Shown: positions 8,092 to 16,606, numbered from the stretch's first letter. The stretch is 64,000 nucleotides of DNA from an uncultured Christensenella sp. (GCA_910578545.1 CAJTPT010000001.1:1-64000), one strand, 5' to 3'. Program-made: numbers and translations. The notes: generated by a model not told the origin, from the sequence alone.

Positions 8092-8310
8092 TTATCTGTC
8101 ACCCTTTTTGCTCTTTTTTGCGGTTTCAATCGACCTGGGCACAACCGTTTCGCCGATAGCCGAATACAGCTCGTTAAGACATTTGTCGCAAGCGTAAATG
8201 CGGCTTTTAATGCCCGCTTTGTCAAACTTGATTGCGCGCGTCGCGTGGTTCTTGCACCCGCCAAGCTCACAGCGCATATTCGTTTTGCACTCGATAACCT
8301 TCATAAACAC
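8092..8310 (-). CDS. Small phage zinc-ribbon-like protein
   Basis: A 72-residue basic protein with two cysteine pairs: C14 with C19 (CELGGC) and C41 with C44 (CDKC), a spacing that fits a zinc ribbon or treble-clef finger. The C-terminus is Lys-rich (ETAKKSKKGDR). It ends one base before the portal start codon. Small zinc-binding proteins between terminase and portal genes are common in Clostridia prophages; their role is unknown. The ATG at 8310 could be replaced by the second Met (residue 3). Confidence 0.55.
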   Translation of the reverse strand: MFMKVIECKTNMRCELGGCKNHATRAIKFDKAGIKSRIYACDKCLNELYSAIGETVVPRSIETAKKSKKGDR

Positions 8311-8335
8311 ACTCCTTGATTGATTATTTACACGT

Positions 8336-8605
8336 TTACTCGTTGCCGCCGCCCGCCGCCGACAGCTCTTTAAGCAGCCTTGCCTTTTCCATTTCGAGCT
8401 GTTCGTCGGACAGCTCGCTAAAGTCGCCGCCGTCCATTACAAGCTTTGCCGCCGAGATGTCGGGCGGAACGTCCTTGACCGTAATTTTGCGCTTTACAAG
8501 CTCGAGCGAACCGTCGACCACGGCGTACTCTTCCACCACTTCCTTCGCCTCGTACCCGCAAGCGCGTTTTACCACGGCGTCCATTATTTCATCGCGCGTT
8601 CTCAT
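8336..8605 (-). CDS. Small acidic phage protein after terminase
   Basis: An 89-residue protein whose ATG overlaps the TGA of the terminase gene (ATGA), so it is very probably co-translated with it. It has an N-terminal helix (RDEIMDAVVKRACGYEAKE), a short beta-strand-like middle (VDGSLELVKRKITVKDVPPD) and a C-terminal Leu/Glu-rich helix. No family is recognised. It could be an accessory packaging protein, but it does not resemble a terminase small subunit, which normally lies upstream of the large subunit. Confidence 0.5.
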   Translation of the reverse strand: MRTRDEIMDAVVKRACGYEAKEVVEEYAVVDGSLELVKRKITVKDVPPDISAAKLVMDGGDFSELSDEQLEMEKARLLKELSAAGGGNE

Positions 8606-10020
8606 CTTGCTCGCATACCTCGCCTGATCAAACGTTCTTTGTCCAGTTCGATTTCGCTCTTCACGCTCGGCGGCTTGGGCGGCACGGGTCGCTTCATAAG
8701 ATAGTATCTCAGCTCGTCCAAGCAGTGGTCGTCGGTCTTGACGGGGCGATCGCCGTCACCCCAACGGTAACTTTTAAGCTCGCGTATGAGATTTGTGCAG
8801 CAGTCAAAGATGAACAGCCGCGGCTTGCCGTCCGTCATTAGATACTGCTTGACCCTGTTTATCCCGCTGAACAAATCCTTGTTTACTCGCGTGTCGACGA
8901 GTATGCCGTTGTCGCAAAACAGCTCGGCAACCGACTTGTCGGCGTTTAGCGTGTGCTGTGACGCCGCGCTGTCTATAAGCGCGCTGACCCTGCCCTTGCC
9001 GTCGGTACGCCAGCCGAGTTTTTTACACGTTTGCTTAATCGCTCGTGCGTGATATTCCACGGACCGCCCCGCCTCGAAGTGCTCCGCCACCACGTACACG
9101 TTGCCGTCATAATCCACCGCATACCAGTGACAGGACAGCGGATTGTTAAGCCCGGGGTCGATTGACAGTCTGTCCTGCCACTCGGGCGGAATGACGGTGG
9201 TCGACGGGATTACGTGCACGCGCTCGTCAAACTCGGTGTACACCGCGCCCTTTGCGTCCACAAACCGCCCGAACCGCCTGACGTCGCGCTCGGCGTCCGT
9301 CATTGCCGCCGACACCCGCGCCACCTCGTCGGGGTCGAGATACGGGTTGTCCGCCCATTCCATAAAGACGTGCCACACCTCCGGGTCGTCGTTGCAGTTT
9401 AGGTAGATGCGCTTGTACACAAACGTCAATCCGAGCAGCGGCGTCATCGTGCCGAATAACAATCCCTTTTTGTCGACCACGCGCATTGCGCACTCGTCGT
9501 AAATATCCTCGGGCGGCTCCTCGTCGAACCACACGTAATCGAGCGACGCACCGGCAAACTTATCCCGCCCCGCCTCGCACGTTTTAAACCCAATCGTGCT
9601 GATTGTGCCGAAAACGTTTTTAACCGCTATGTAGTCGATTATGCCTCCCGACGGGTTTTGGCTCTTGCCGCTTTCCATAACGACGTCGGCTATCCAGTCG
9701 GGATTGAGATAGTGCAAAATCTTTTTTTGCGCCACCTCGCGCTGAACGCGCCGCGACAGCGACACAACCCAACCGTCGGTGCGCTTGTTCTCTTTGTACG
9801 GATGAATGCCGCGGGCTAACCACACCGTTTCCGCCGCGCCGCACTCGGTCTTGCCGGTGCGGTTGCCGCCAAACACCCAACGATTGCGCTTGGCGCATTT
9901 GTGAAACTGCATCTGCTTTACGTGCACCTTGTCCACGTTGTACCGCATGAGCGCGTTGTTGTCGTATCTGCGCTTTTGCTCGCGCTCGATTTTAAGGATA
10001 TTTTCTATAACGTCACGCAA
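8602..10020 (-). CDS. terL: Phage terminase large subunit (TerL)
   Basis: A 472-residue packaging motor with a C-terminal headful nuclease. Walker A is GGNRTGKT (residues 51-58) and Walker B plus catalytic acid is VWFDEE (163-168), followed by the GTMTP coupling motif near 190. The nuclease domain shows SIDPG (D288), LIDSAA (about 352) and DDHCLDELRYY (about 437-447), the three acidic clusters expected of an RNase H-fold terminase. The start is TTG at 10020 with GAGGGG about 9 bp upstream. No terminase small subunit was recognised next to it. Confidence 0.9.
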   Translation of the reverse strand: MRDVIENILKIEREQKRRYDNNALMRYNVDKVHVKQMQFHKCAKRNRWVFGGNRTGKTECGAAETVWLARGIHPYKENKRTDGWVVSLSRRVQREVAQKKILHYLNPDWIADVVMESGKSQNPSGGIIDYIAVKNVFGTISTIGFKTCEAGRDKFAGASLDYVWFDEEPPEDIYDECAMRVVDKKGLLFGTMTPLLGLTFVYKRIYLNCNDDPEVWHVFMEWADNPYLDPDEVARVSAAMTDAERDVRRFGRFVDAKGAVYTEFDERVHVIPSTTVIPPEWQDRLSIDPGLNNPLSCHWYAVDYDGNVYVVAEHFEAGRSVEYHARAIKQTCKKLGWRTDGKGRVSALIDSAASQHTLNADKSVAELFCDNGILVDTRVNKDLFSGINRVKQYLMTDGKPRLFIFDCCTNLIRELKSYRWGDGDRPVKTDDHCLDELRYYLMKRPVPPKPPSVKSEIELDKERLIRRGMRAR

Positions 10021-10124
10021 AACTTTTTCCCCTCTGATTCACTTCGCCCCAAAAACCAAAATTCAACCCAAACCGACATAACAACCGAAACCTCGCGCGT
10101 GCAAATCATTTACAATATACGAAC

Positions 10125-10766
10125 ATGGTATTATGTTCGGTAATGACGGCATTGACCTTCTTTTTCATGCCGGCGCAAACAACTCTGTACAGCGGCGAGA
10201 TGACGGAAATCGTCGACCTTCCCGCAGGATACTTCGTACTGCAAAGCGGCTTGGACTCGCCGAGCGGTTATATATCCGTAGTGTACGACGATATTACGGG
10301 ATACGTAAAGTCCGACGACGTCGAGGCCGTCGATTACACACCCGTCACCAAATACGAAAAAACGGTAACCTTTTCATGCGACAACGACGGTCAGCCCGTC
10401 AACCTGCGCGCCGCGCCCAAAAAGTCCGCCGAGATTATAACAACGCTTCAAAACGGTATGAGCGGACACTCGTACGGCTCTACGACGGGCGACGCATTAA
10501 TCGGCGGCGCCGGCACGACATGGTATTACGTGGACGTCAACGGGCAAAAGGGGTATGTCTATTACGCGCACGTTGCCGTTCAGCCCACACCGCCAAATAT
10601 TATCGAAAAGGAAAAGGACCCCGAACCCGAAGTCCCCACGGACGCCCCCGCCACGGTCACGACCGAGCAAAACATGTCCGCCACCGCCGCCATAATCTTT
10701 ATAGTCGCACTGTGCATTCCCGTTCCGTTTATTATGTACTTCCTATTTAAAAAGCCGAAAGAGTAA
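10125..10766 (+). CDS. Membrane-anchored bacterial SH3-domain protein
   Basis: A 213-residue protein. The N-terminus is a hydrophobic signal/anchor (about residues 3-20), followed by two SH3-like stretches: residues about 28-65 (a YISVVYDDITGYVKSDDVEAV-type strand set) and a clear SH3b domain at about 75-150 (VNLRAAPKKSAEIITTL ... YVDVNGQKGYVYYAHVAV). A Pro/Glu linker and a second membrane helix (about 187-208) ending in KKPKE follow. Such proteins usually bind peptidoglycan outside the cell. It is transcribed away from terL, so it is probably not part of the late operon. No good ribosome binding site precedes either Met; a terminator follows immediately. Confidence 0.65.
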   Translation: MVLCSVMTALTFFFMPAQTTLYSGEMTEIVDLPAGYFVLQSGLDSPSGYISVVYDDITGYVKSDDVEAVDYTPVTKYEKTVTFSCDNDGQPVNLRAAPKKSAEIITTLQNGMSGHSYGSTTGDALIGGAGTTWYYVDVNGQKGYVYYAHVAVQPTPPNIIEKEKDPEPEVPTDAPATVTTEQNMSATAAIIFIVALCIPVPFIMYFLFKKPKE

Positions 10767-10780
10767 CTCTCGGCTTTTTT
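10753..10780. terminator. Bidirectional terminator
   Basis: Stem AGCCGA...TCGGCT with AAAGAG/CTCT and a TAA loop containing the stop codon of the SH3 gene, followed by TTTTTT on the plus strand and A-rich upstream sequence, so it can also serve the minus-strand gene that ends at 10792. Confidence 0.75.
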
Positions 10781-10791
10781 GGTTTATCCCG

Positions 10792-11223
10792 TCAGCAACA
10801 GCTTGAGGCAAGATCGTTTGTCGCCGCCGTTACGACGGCCTTGACGCGCCTGCGCCGCTTGAGAAGCTTAAATAAATAGTCGAACTCGCTATCCACGCGC
10901 TCTACGGTGTACCCCGCAAGCTCTATCTGTTTTACTGCAAGCTTGTACAGACCGCAGTTGCTGCCGCTTAACGCGCAGGCGCGAAGCAACTCGAATTTGT
11001 CGCCGAGTCCCCGCTCGATAAACCCGTAAAGCACCTTGAGGTTGCAAAGGTCTATCCGTTTATTGTCAAGCTCTATAAGCCGTTTTACCACCTTTTCGGC
11101 GGGCGACTCTATATCGGATATTAACTCGTTTTGTTCTTGTTCGATTTTCTCTTGCAGTACGTACAGCATTGGATTTATAAGCAATATTTTTTCGATCACT
11201 CTGCGCTCGTTACGCATATACAT
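10792..11223 (-). CDS. Unknown helical protein, possibly phage-associated
   Basis: A 143-residue protein, almost all helical. Residues 20-60 form a charged coiled-coil-like segment (LQEKIEQEQNELISDIES), followed by a leucine-rich middle and a very basic patch (LLKRRRRVKAVV) near the C-terminus, which ends in Cys-Cys. A good GGAG site lies before the ATG at 11223. The helical build with a basic end would be compatible with a DNA-binding regulator or a terminase small subunit, but a plus-strand gene separates it from terL and no family is recognised. Confidence 0.5.
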   Translation of the reverse strand: MYMRNERRVIEKILLINPMLYVLQEKIEQEQNELISDIESPAEKVVKRLIELDNKRIDLCNLKVLYGFIERGLGDKFELLRACALSGSNCGLYKLAVKQIELAGYTVERVDSEFDYLFKLLKRRRRVKAVVTAATNDLASSCC

Positions 11224-11236
11224 TATTCTCCTTCAT

Positions 11237-11390
11237 ACTCATTCTAAACATGTTAACAACACCTGCAAATTAGTATAATACACCGCCGCACGGCAACTCG
11301 GGGCATTGCCTGCGGAATCAATTCCTAATTTGCTCTCATGTTAACAAGTGCATTCTATCACCTATTTACTGACATATGTATGTCAACATT
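11237..11390. promoter_or_regulatory. Operator-like repeats in the 11224-11488 gap
   Basis: The 265-bp gap holds CATGTTAACAA twice (11249-11259 and 11337-11347) and a near-perfect palindrome TGACATA-TG-TATGTCA (11371-11386). The first copy lies between a TATACT box (minus strand, about 11270) and the start of the 143-residue gene, where a repressor would act. No gene is seen in the gap. Confidence 0.4.
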
Positions 11391-11431
11391 TCGGTCTTGG
11401 ATTTTACCGTAAAAAATTATTTTTCGGCGTC

Positions 11432-11462
11432 AAAAAACCGCCCGAAAATAATACGAGCGGTC
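11432..11462 (-). terminator. Terminator of the alpha/beta hydrolase gene
   Basis: On the minus strand ACCGCTCG - nine-base loop - CGGGCGGT (one mismatch) is followed by TTTTTT; it lies 27 bp after the hydrolase stop. Confidence 0.7.
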
Positions 11463-11488
11463 TTTAAACACGTGTGTTATAAAAATGA

Positions 11489-12529
11489 TTATTCGGCGGT
11501 TTTTTCTTGTTCGGCGGGCTTTTCTGAAGGCGCGGCAATCGGCGGAATATGCCTGTCGATAAACTCGGTAAAAGCTTGTTTATAACCGTCCCTGTCTACC
11601 GCGTACGCGGCGGCATGGCCGGCGTCCTTGACGTGAATAAACAGCTTATCGCTCGCCCCGTAGCTTTCGTATAGCTTTTTGCCGAGCGCAAAGGGCACAA
11701 AGTCGTCGCTTTCGCCATGGAAGAACAGCGCGGGAAGAGTCGCGTTTTTGGCAAGCGCACCGATATCCGCGTCGTAAATGGAATAGCCGTGAACAAGCTT
11801 TACGCCGACGGACAGCGGCAAGAGCAAAAGCCTGACGCCGCGCGACGGTTCGCCGCTTCCGTTACCGCGGTACTTTTTGCTAACGCATGCGGCGTACTCG
11901 TGATACTGCGAGTTAAAACCGCAATCGTCAACAACGCACTTGACCTGCGACGGCGGATTCATACCCGACGCGGCAATCACGGTTGCGCCGCCCATGGACA
12001 CGCCGAAAAGCGCAATCGACACGGAATTGCCGTAGTCGTAAATAACCTTATCTATCCAGCGCAAAAGATCGAAGCGGTCTACCCACGCCATGCCGACCTT
12101 GCCCTCGGATAACCCGTGTCCGCGCATATCGACGGCGTAAACGTCAAAGCCGCGCTCATAAAACATTTGAATTTGCGGCTGAACGGACCGCCCCGTGGCA
12201 GTGTAGCCGTGACAGCAGATTGCCACACGATCGGACTTTTGCTCGTGCGCATACACGGTAGCGTTAAGCTTAACACCGTCGTAGGCGGTTATTTTAGCCG
12301 AGCCAAGCTTACCGTCAAAGTTATCGAGCCAAACAAAATCAACGCCGTAGGCGTCCGTTATTTTTTTGTGGTAAGCCTCGAGTTCCTCGTCCGTGCCCTT
12401 AAACGGCTTTACGGGTTTGCGCCGCCCGAGTATCGAGTGAACAAAATACAACGCGCTTATCAAAAACGCCGCCGCCAAAAACGCGATTACACCGGCAACG
12501 ACTATTAACGCAATCATCCAACCTTGCAT
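11489..12529 (-). CDS. Membrane-anchored alpha/beta hydrolase
   Basis: A 346-residue serine hydrolase. Residues about 5-30 form an N-terminal membrane anchor. The oxyanion-type motif CHGYTATGRS lies near 105, the nucleophile elbow GVSMGG near 175, the acid is probably in FHGESDDFVP (about 272) and the histidine in KDAGHAAAY (about 305). This resembles the BAAT/YqkD-like group of membrane-tethered esterases or peptidases; the substrate is unknown. The C-terminal tail is Pro/Glu-rich. The ATG has GGAGGAAA just upstream. It stands alone between two terminators or gaps. Confidence 0.85.
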   Translation of the reverse strand: MQGWMIALIVVAGVIAFLAAAFLISALYFVHSILGRRKPVKPFKGTDEELEAYHKKITDAYGVDFVWLDNFDGKLGSAKITAYDGVKLNATVYAHEQKSDRVAICCHGYTATGRSVQPQIQMFYERGFDVYAVDMRGHGLSEGKVGMAWVDRFDLLRWIDKVIYDYGNSVSIALFGVSMGGATVIAASGMNPPSQVKCVVDDCGFNSQYHEYAACVSKKYRGNGSGEPSRGVRLLLLPLSVGVKLVHGYSIYDADIGALAKNATLPALFFHGESDDFVPFALGKKLYESYGASDKLFIHVKDAGHAAAYAVDRDGYKQAFTEFIDRHIPPIAAPSEKPAEQEKTAE

Positions 12530-12662
12530 AAACTTTCCTCCGACTTCTCACAAAGTCTTTCAGTAACGATTATATCAAAATACTTATTACATGTCAAGCG
12601 CAGCGCTTATTCAAATAAAACGCCGCACGTAAAGCGCGACGACTGCGAAGTTTATATGCGGT

Positions 12663-13436
12663 TTACTGTTCACCGTATTTGATCGACAGCATCGCTTCGG
12701 TATCGACCGCCCATTCATACTGCGGTAAATATCTTGCTACAAACACCCCGCCTTTTTTAAGAAGATTCCAATAATCGCACTCCACGCAATCAACGTCTAT
12801 TATAGCGCGACCGCGTTCAAACCTAACAAGCCGCTCTATACCGTTTTGCTGCAAAGTGAGCCGTAGTCTGCACACCGCGTCGCGGTAAAGGTTTTTGCCG
12901 TGCTCGGCGTCCTTGTTTTGCCAAAGATAGCAGGCAGCCGTTTCCATTTGCACGTACGATCCGTTTGCGTCGGTCAACAGTGCCAACAGTTCTTTTGCTT
13001 TTGCGGAAGAAAACCGCACCACATTACCGTTTACAAATACGTCAAAGCCGTTAAACGTTTTTATAAATATTTTCGGCTTCGGCGTTAGCGACGAAAGAAT
13101 TTCATTAAACTGCGCAATATCGTATGGTTTGTATAAAAGCCCCGCAAAGTTATTGCCGATACGCCCCTCGATTTCGGCCTTGTTCTGATTGTAGCCCGAA
13201 ATAAAAATGATTTTGATACCGCCGTCGATCTCTATCATTTTTTCGGCTAACGCAATGCCGTCGATCTTAGGCATTTTTACGTCTATAACAGCCACGTCCA
13301 CCTTTTCGTTTGCTACGCAATCGAGCGCGGCGTACGGATCGTCCTTAAACATAACGCATTCAAACCCGGTATCCAAGATCATTGGCAAAAAGTTGTTAAG
13401 CGCCGCCACTTCGTCGTCAAGTACGATCAGCTTCAA
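12663..13436 (-). CDS. Response regulator with SARP-like DNA-binding domain
   Basis: A 257-residue regulator. The receiver domain (1-120) has the acidic pocket D7/D8, phospho-acceptor D52 in VIDVKMPK and the conserved Lys in LLYKPYD. The C-terminal part (about 128-230) is a winged-helix of the SARP/Trans_reg_C kind: FNGFDVFVNG ... FSSAKAKELLALL ... GKNLYRDAVCRLRLTL. The start overlaps the end of the kinase gene by 4 bp (ATGA). It is the partner of the LytS-like kinase; the target genes are unknown. Confidence 0.85.
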   Translation of the reverse strand: MKLIVLDDEVAALNNFLPMILDTGFECVMFKDDPYAALDCVANEKVDVAVIDVKMPKIDGIALAEKMIEIDGGIKIIFISGYNQNKAEIEGRIGNNFAGLLYKPYDIAQFNEILSSLTPKPKIFIKTFNGFDVFVNGNVVRFSSAKAKELLALLTDANGSYVQMETAACYLWQNKDAEHGKNLYRDAVCRLRLTLQQNGIERLVRFERGRAIIDVDCVECDYWNLLKKGGVFVARYLPQYEWAVDTEAMLSIKYGEQ

Positions 13437-15331
13437 TTTTCTTCCTCCTTAACGGGGATAGTCACCATGACCAGCGTCCCCTTATCCGTTTGACTTTCTA
13501 TTATAACTTCCGCGTCCAAAAGCCGCTTCAGACGTTCGCGAGAATTACTTATCCCCACGCCGTCATGCGGCAAATCCACGTCAAAGCCCTTGCCGTTATC
13601 GGCGATTGTTACGATTATCGCGTCGCCTGTGCGCGTGCTCGAAAGCTTTATATATCCGTCCTTTACCGACTGGATATCGGCGTACTTTACGGCGTTTTCG
13701 ACAAACGGCTGAAGCGAAAGCTCGGGAACGAAAAAGCCGTGCTCATTAATGTCGAGAAGAAGCGATAGCGCGCCGTCCGCACGCAGATTTTCAAGATCGA
13801 AGTAGTTTAGTACATTCTGCACTTCGGCGTCAAACGGTATCAAATTCCCGCCGCCTACCGCGCCGATAGTAGAGCGCAAATGCGCCGCAAAATTCTGCAA
13901 CGCACTGTCGCCGTCGTCCAAATTCTTATGATATTGCGCGCGGATAGCGTTAAGCGAATTGAACACAAAATGAGGTTTTATCTGTGCCGTAAGCGCACGG
14001 AGCTTTGCCTGCTCGACTTCGCGCTCAAGCTCGTTAATGCGAATAAGCTTGCGCGAAAAGCCGTACAGCCGAAAGAACGACGCTACGCTTTGCGCAAGAA
14101 TAACGGTTATAAGCGCCAGCGCAAAAAAGTATTCCGTGCCAAACGCACACGCGCCGGTGCCGTCGATAACCTCCATAGACAAAGCGCAGATTGTCAAAAG
14201 ATAAATCAGCGAATAAACTATCTTGAATCTGATATTTATTTTGGGGCTTGCTATCAAATAATAGAGCGGATAAAGCGCCGCAAGCAAGTAGATAAGCGCG
14301 GGTATAACGGTATACGCCGTACCGTAAAGCACGCCGTACGCGACCGCCGACAAACACAAAACCGCCGCAAGCGGCAATATTTTCCACTTGGTAAGCGCAC
14401 CGCCGAGCCTTAATATATGTATGGCAAACACAGCCACGGTAAGTATAGCGGTAATAAGCGCGGGTATCCATACCGCCCCGTATCCGTACATTCCTATACC
14501 CATAGTCACGTCCTTACTGAAAAAGAAATGCAAGCACAGCATACCGATCAGTACCGGCAAAGTAATATCCTTGTCGTAACGCCTAAACGCAAGCGCCATT
14601 ATAAGCGTCATCAAAAAAGCGCCGACCGCCAGACCGAACACGGACACCGATGCAAATCTTTCGAGAAAACACCAGTATGCGGGAGACGTCATGGTATAAT
14701 CGAGGCGAGGCGCACATTGAAGCCCGCCGACGGACGTGTACCCCGTTTCGATTACTATAATAACGTCGCCGCCGTCTGAAATGATATAATCGAGCTTTTG
14801 CGACCGCCCCGATACAGTCCGATGCGGATCCTTGGAAACAACGCCCGACACCGCGCACAGCTTGCCGTTTAAAAAAATACGCACCGCTACGACAGAATTA
14901 TCTATAAAGCACGCTATCAATTGCTCCGCAACTATATTTTTGACCGTCAGTCGATACGAGGCGTACCCAAACCGGGACAGCTTTTTTCCGTCGACGTTTT
15001 TGCCAGTCCACCGCCCGGGAACGGATAAAAACCCGTCGTTATCGCCACCGTCGTTGTCTGTAATTATCCAACGGTTGTAAAAGAACTCCCACTCGCCCGC
15101 AAGCGAATGCGAGGTCAGTCGGTTACCCCAATCTGTATTCGTATAATCCGCAGTGCCGCGGCCGACTCGCGGAGTATCGTATATTTCATTATAAAAAGCG
15201 TTACACGCAAAAATCACGCCTATATATATACAGTAGACCGCAACCACCGCGATAAACAGATATAAGCTTTTAAAAGATATTCGGGTTTTCGGTCTGTTAG
15301 CCGCCATATTGTTACTTGAATATTTTATCAC
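13433..15331 (-). CDS. LytS-type sensor kinase with 7TM-DISM sensor
   Basis: A 632-residue kinase. After an N-terminal membrane helix (about 25-45) there is an extracellular beta-sandwich (about 70-225, with W..R...GDW-type 7TMR-DISM extracellular motifs), then seven or eight membrane helices (about 232-425), a short coiled coil, and a LytS/YpdA-like transmitter with the His in QIKPHFVFNSLNAI (about 458-471). The ATPase lobe has FVENAVKYA (N box), DNGKGF and GVGISNSRERL. It forms an operon with the SARP-like regulator. The extracellular sandwich of this family often recognises carbohydrates, but the ligand is unknown here. Confidence 0.85.
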   Translation of the reverse strand: MIKYSSNNMAANRPKTRISFKSLYLFIAVVAVYCIYIGVIFACNAFYNEIYDTPRVGRGTADYTNTDWGNRLTSHSLAGEWEFFYNRWIITDNDGGDNDGFLSVPGRWTGKNVDGKKLSRFGYASYRLTVKNIVAEQLIACFIDNSVVAVRIFLNGKLCAVSGVVSKDPHRTVSGRSQKLDYIISDGGDVIIVIETGYTSVGGLQCAPRLDYTMTSPAYWCFLERFASVSVFGLAVGAFLMTLIMALAFRRYDKDITLPVLIGMLCLHFFFSKDVTMGIGMYGYGAVWIPALITAILTVAVFAIHILRLGGALTKWKILPLAAVLCLSAVAYGVLYGTAYTVIPALIYLLAALYPLYYLIASPKINIRFKIVYSLIYLLTICALSMEVIDGTGACAFGTEYFFALALITVILAQSVASFFRLYGFSRKLIRINELEREVEQAKLRALTAQIKPHFVFNSLNAIRAQYHKNLDDGDSALQNFAAHLRSTIGAVGGGNLIPFDAEVQNVLNYFDLENLRADGALSLLLDINEHGFFVPELSLQPFVENAVKYADIQSVKDGYIKLSSTRTGDAIIVTIADNGKGFDVDLPHDGVGISNSRERLKRLLDAEVIIESQTDKGTLVMVTIPVKEEEN

Positions 15332-15469
15332 CTTCGATCTGTTTTATCAAGTAAATAAATTTGCCGATACTCGTTTTTATTTTTTAAAAAACACTCATTT
15401 TCACGCTTTTTCGACGGACGGTATGCTAGAATACGGTAAATCGATTTTTGTAACATAGGATTATAAAGC

Positions 15470-15988
15470 ATGTTTGGATTTTTTTTGTCGTTTCTATTTA
15501 TAAAAGGAGTTATCCTTGGTTTAATCGCTTGGACTTGCAATGTTGGCGCGGCATTGTTGACGTGCCTCATAATAGGTACTATTCTCGAAGGTATAGCGTC
15601 TATACTTTTGGGTGAGAATGACGATGACTCTATCCTTATCTTAAAAGAAATCATGTATTACGTCGGGTTGTTGTTACAGCTTGTTGCTATTTTTGTTGTA
15701 ACAGTGCCGATGTTTTCGTTACCGAAAAAAGAAATCAACTTTATGATGGCAATTGCTGTAGGATGGATAGGCATAATTGCCGCCGTCGGCTGGTTTGCAG
15801 GCGCGATGGAGGGCGTTACATTATTTGCATACTACTACGGCGTATCAATCGGTTTTTTGGCGGTGGAAGGAATTCTTTACGCTATAATGGGGACATATCC
15901 ACTACTAATTGTCAATACCGTGCTTGCCTGTATTGCCATAATCGTAATAATTGTTGCCAGAATAAAACTCGGTAGCAACTTAGAATAA
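15470..15988 (+). CDS. Multi-pass membrane protein, unknown
   Basis: A 172-residue, very hydrophobic protein with about five membrane helices (near 1-25, 25-45, 62-82, 90-112 and 118-165) and one charged loop (GENDDDSILILKE). No family is recognised. An extended -10 (TATGC-TAGAAT, 15422-15432) lies about 38 bp upstream, and a weak AGGA site precedes the ATG. The 94-residue gene follows after 24 bp and is probably co-transcribed. An opposing frame over the same bases (15328-15654) lacks gene-like features. Confidence 0.6.
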   Translation: MFGFFLSFLFIKGVILGLIAWTCNVGAALLTCLIIGTILEGIASILLGENDDDSILILKEIMYYVGLLLQLVAIFVVTVPMFSLPKKEINFMMAIAVGWIGIIAAVGWFAGAMEGVTLFAYYYGVSIGFLAVEGILYAIMGTYPLLIVNTVLACIAIIVIIVARIKLGSNLE

Positions 15989-16012
15989 AATTATTTTACA
16001 AGGAGTATCATT

Positions 16013-16297
16013 ATGTTAGCCAGTCGTAGACGTGAGAAAGAGTCCGCCAGTCGTTCGGAATCAAACAGCAGAGCAGGTGACGGCACCTTTACCTATAAGG
16101 GTGTTGATGGTAATTTTACACTATACAGTGTAAATGACTTCAGAAACAACAACGTTAAAATATATATCAGCTATTGGACTAGTGACGTGCCTTGGCTTGA
16201 CAGAAGCGAATGGGAAAGCGGCGTGTTGAATTATCTCAAAAAACAACTTACACAATACTGTATTGTCGATTATCGTTTCGTCAGAAGAGACTATTAA
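16013..16297 (+). CDS. Small unknown protein
   Basis: A 94-residue soluble protein with a strong AAGGAG site 7 bp before the ATG. The first 25 residues are charged and Ser/Arg-rich (likely flexible), the rest looks like a compact alpha/beta fold (DGNFTLYSVNDF, NVKIYISYWTSD, SEWESGVLNYLKK, YCIVDYRFVRR). No family is recognised. It follows the membrane protein gene and probably shares its transcript. Confidence 0.5.
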   Translation: MLASRRREKESASRSESNSRAGDGTFTYKGVDGNFTLYSVNDFRNNNVKIYISYWTSDVPWLDRSEWESGVLNYLKKQLTQYCIVDYRFVRRDY

Positions 16298-16452
16298 AAA
16301 AGAAAGAACAATTTGCAATCCAAACGAATTCTAATCGCTTTGTTGACTGAATTTCAACACAGCGGTTTATGTGTTGTCGCATTTGCCATTTTTTCTATAA
16401 AGCTCATACAATATTATGAACATATATACGCTGAAGATTGTCGCTTATCAAC

Positions 16453-16491
16453 AAAAAAACGCCGAAGATTGCATATCTTGACGTTTTTTGA
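16453..16491. terminator. Terminator-like inverted repeat
   Basis: Arms AAAAAACG and CGTTTTTT with inner pairing AAGAT/ATCTT. It lies about 155 bp after the small plus-strand gene. The 16298-16625 gap otherwise holds an imperfect inverted repeat (16502-16538 against 16570-16602) related to a TTACCTC-TTATCTATTA motif seen elsewhere, and no gene. Confidence 0.5.
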
Positions 16492-16501
16492 TAAGTGAAT
16501 T

Positions 16502-16606
16502 TAGATTTAAATAAAAAATAAGAGATAAGATTGAATAGATAATAGTACAAAACGGTGTGAGATGCTTTTTTATCTATTATTTCTTACCTCTTATCTATTA
16601 ATTTAG
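16502..16606. repeat. Imperfect inverted repeat of a dispersed A+T-rich motif
   Basis: The arm AATAAGAGATAAGA...TAGATAATAG (16518-16542) pairs imperfectly with CTATTATTTCTTACCTCTTA (16576-16595). Similar strings occur at 31660-31690 and 33303-33352, all between genes. Confidence 0.5.

Larger units (their letters stand above)
295..10020 (-). mobile_element. Prophage head/packaging module (podovirus-like), possibly incomplete
   Basis: A co-directional block in the classical order terminase, portal, scaffold, capsid, connector proteins, beta-propeller, holins. Spacing is tight, with several 4-bp overlaps. The portal/propeller combination resembles short-tailed P22-like phages. I see no integrase, repressor, replication, tail-tape or lysin gene in the window. 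Base composition looks like the host, and the host-type AATTCCGAATT repeat occurs inside it near 6270-6300, which suggests long residence. It may continue left of base 1. The ends are not defined; no att site was recognised. Confidence 0.8.

Noticed and set aside
15328..15654. Minus-strand 108-codon frame opposite the 172-residue membrane protein
   Set aside because: No ribosome binding site and a composition expected from reading the complement of a hydrophobic gene.
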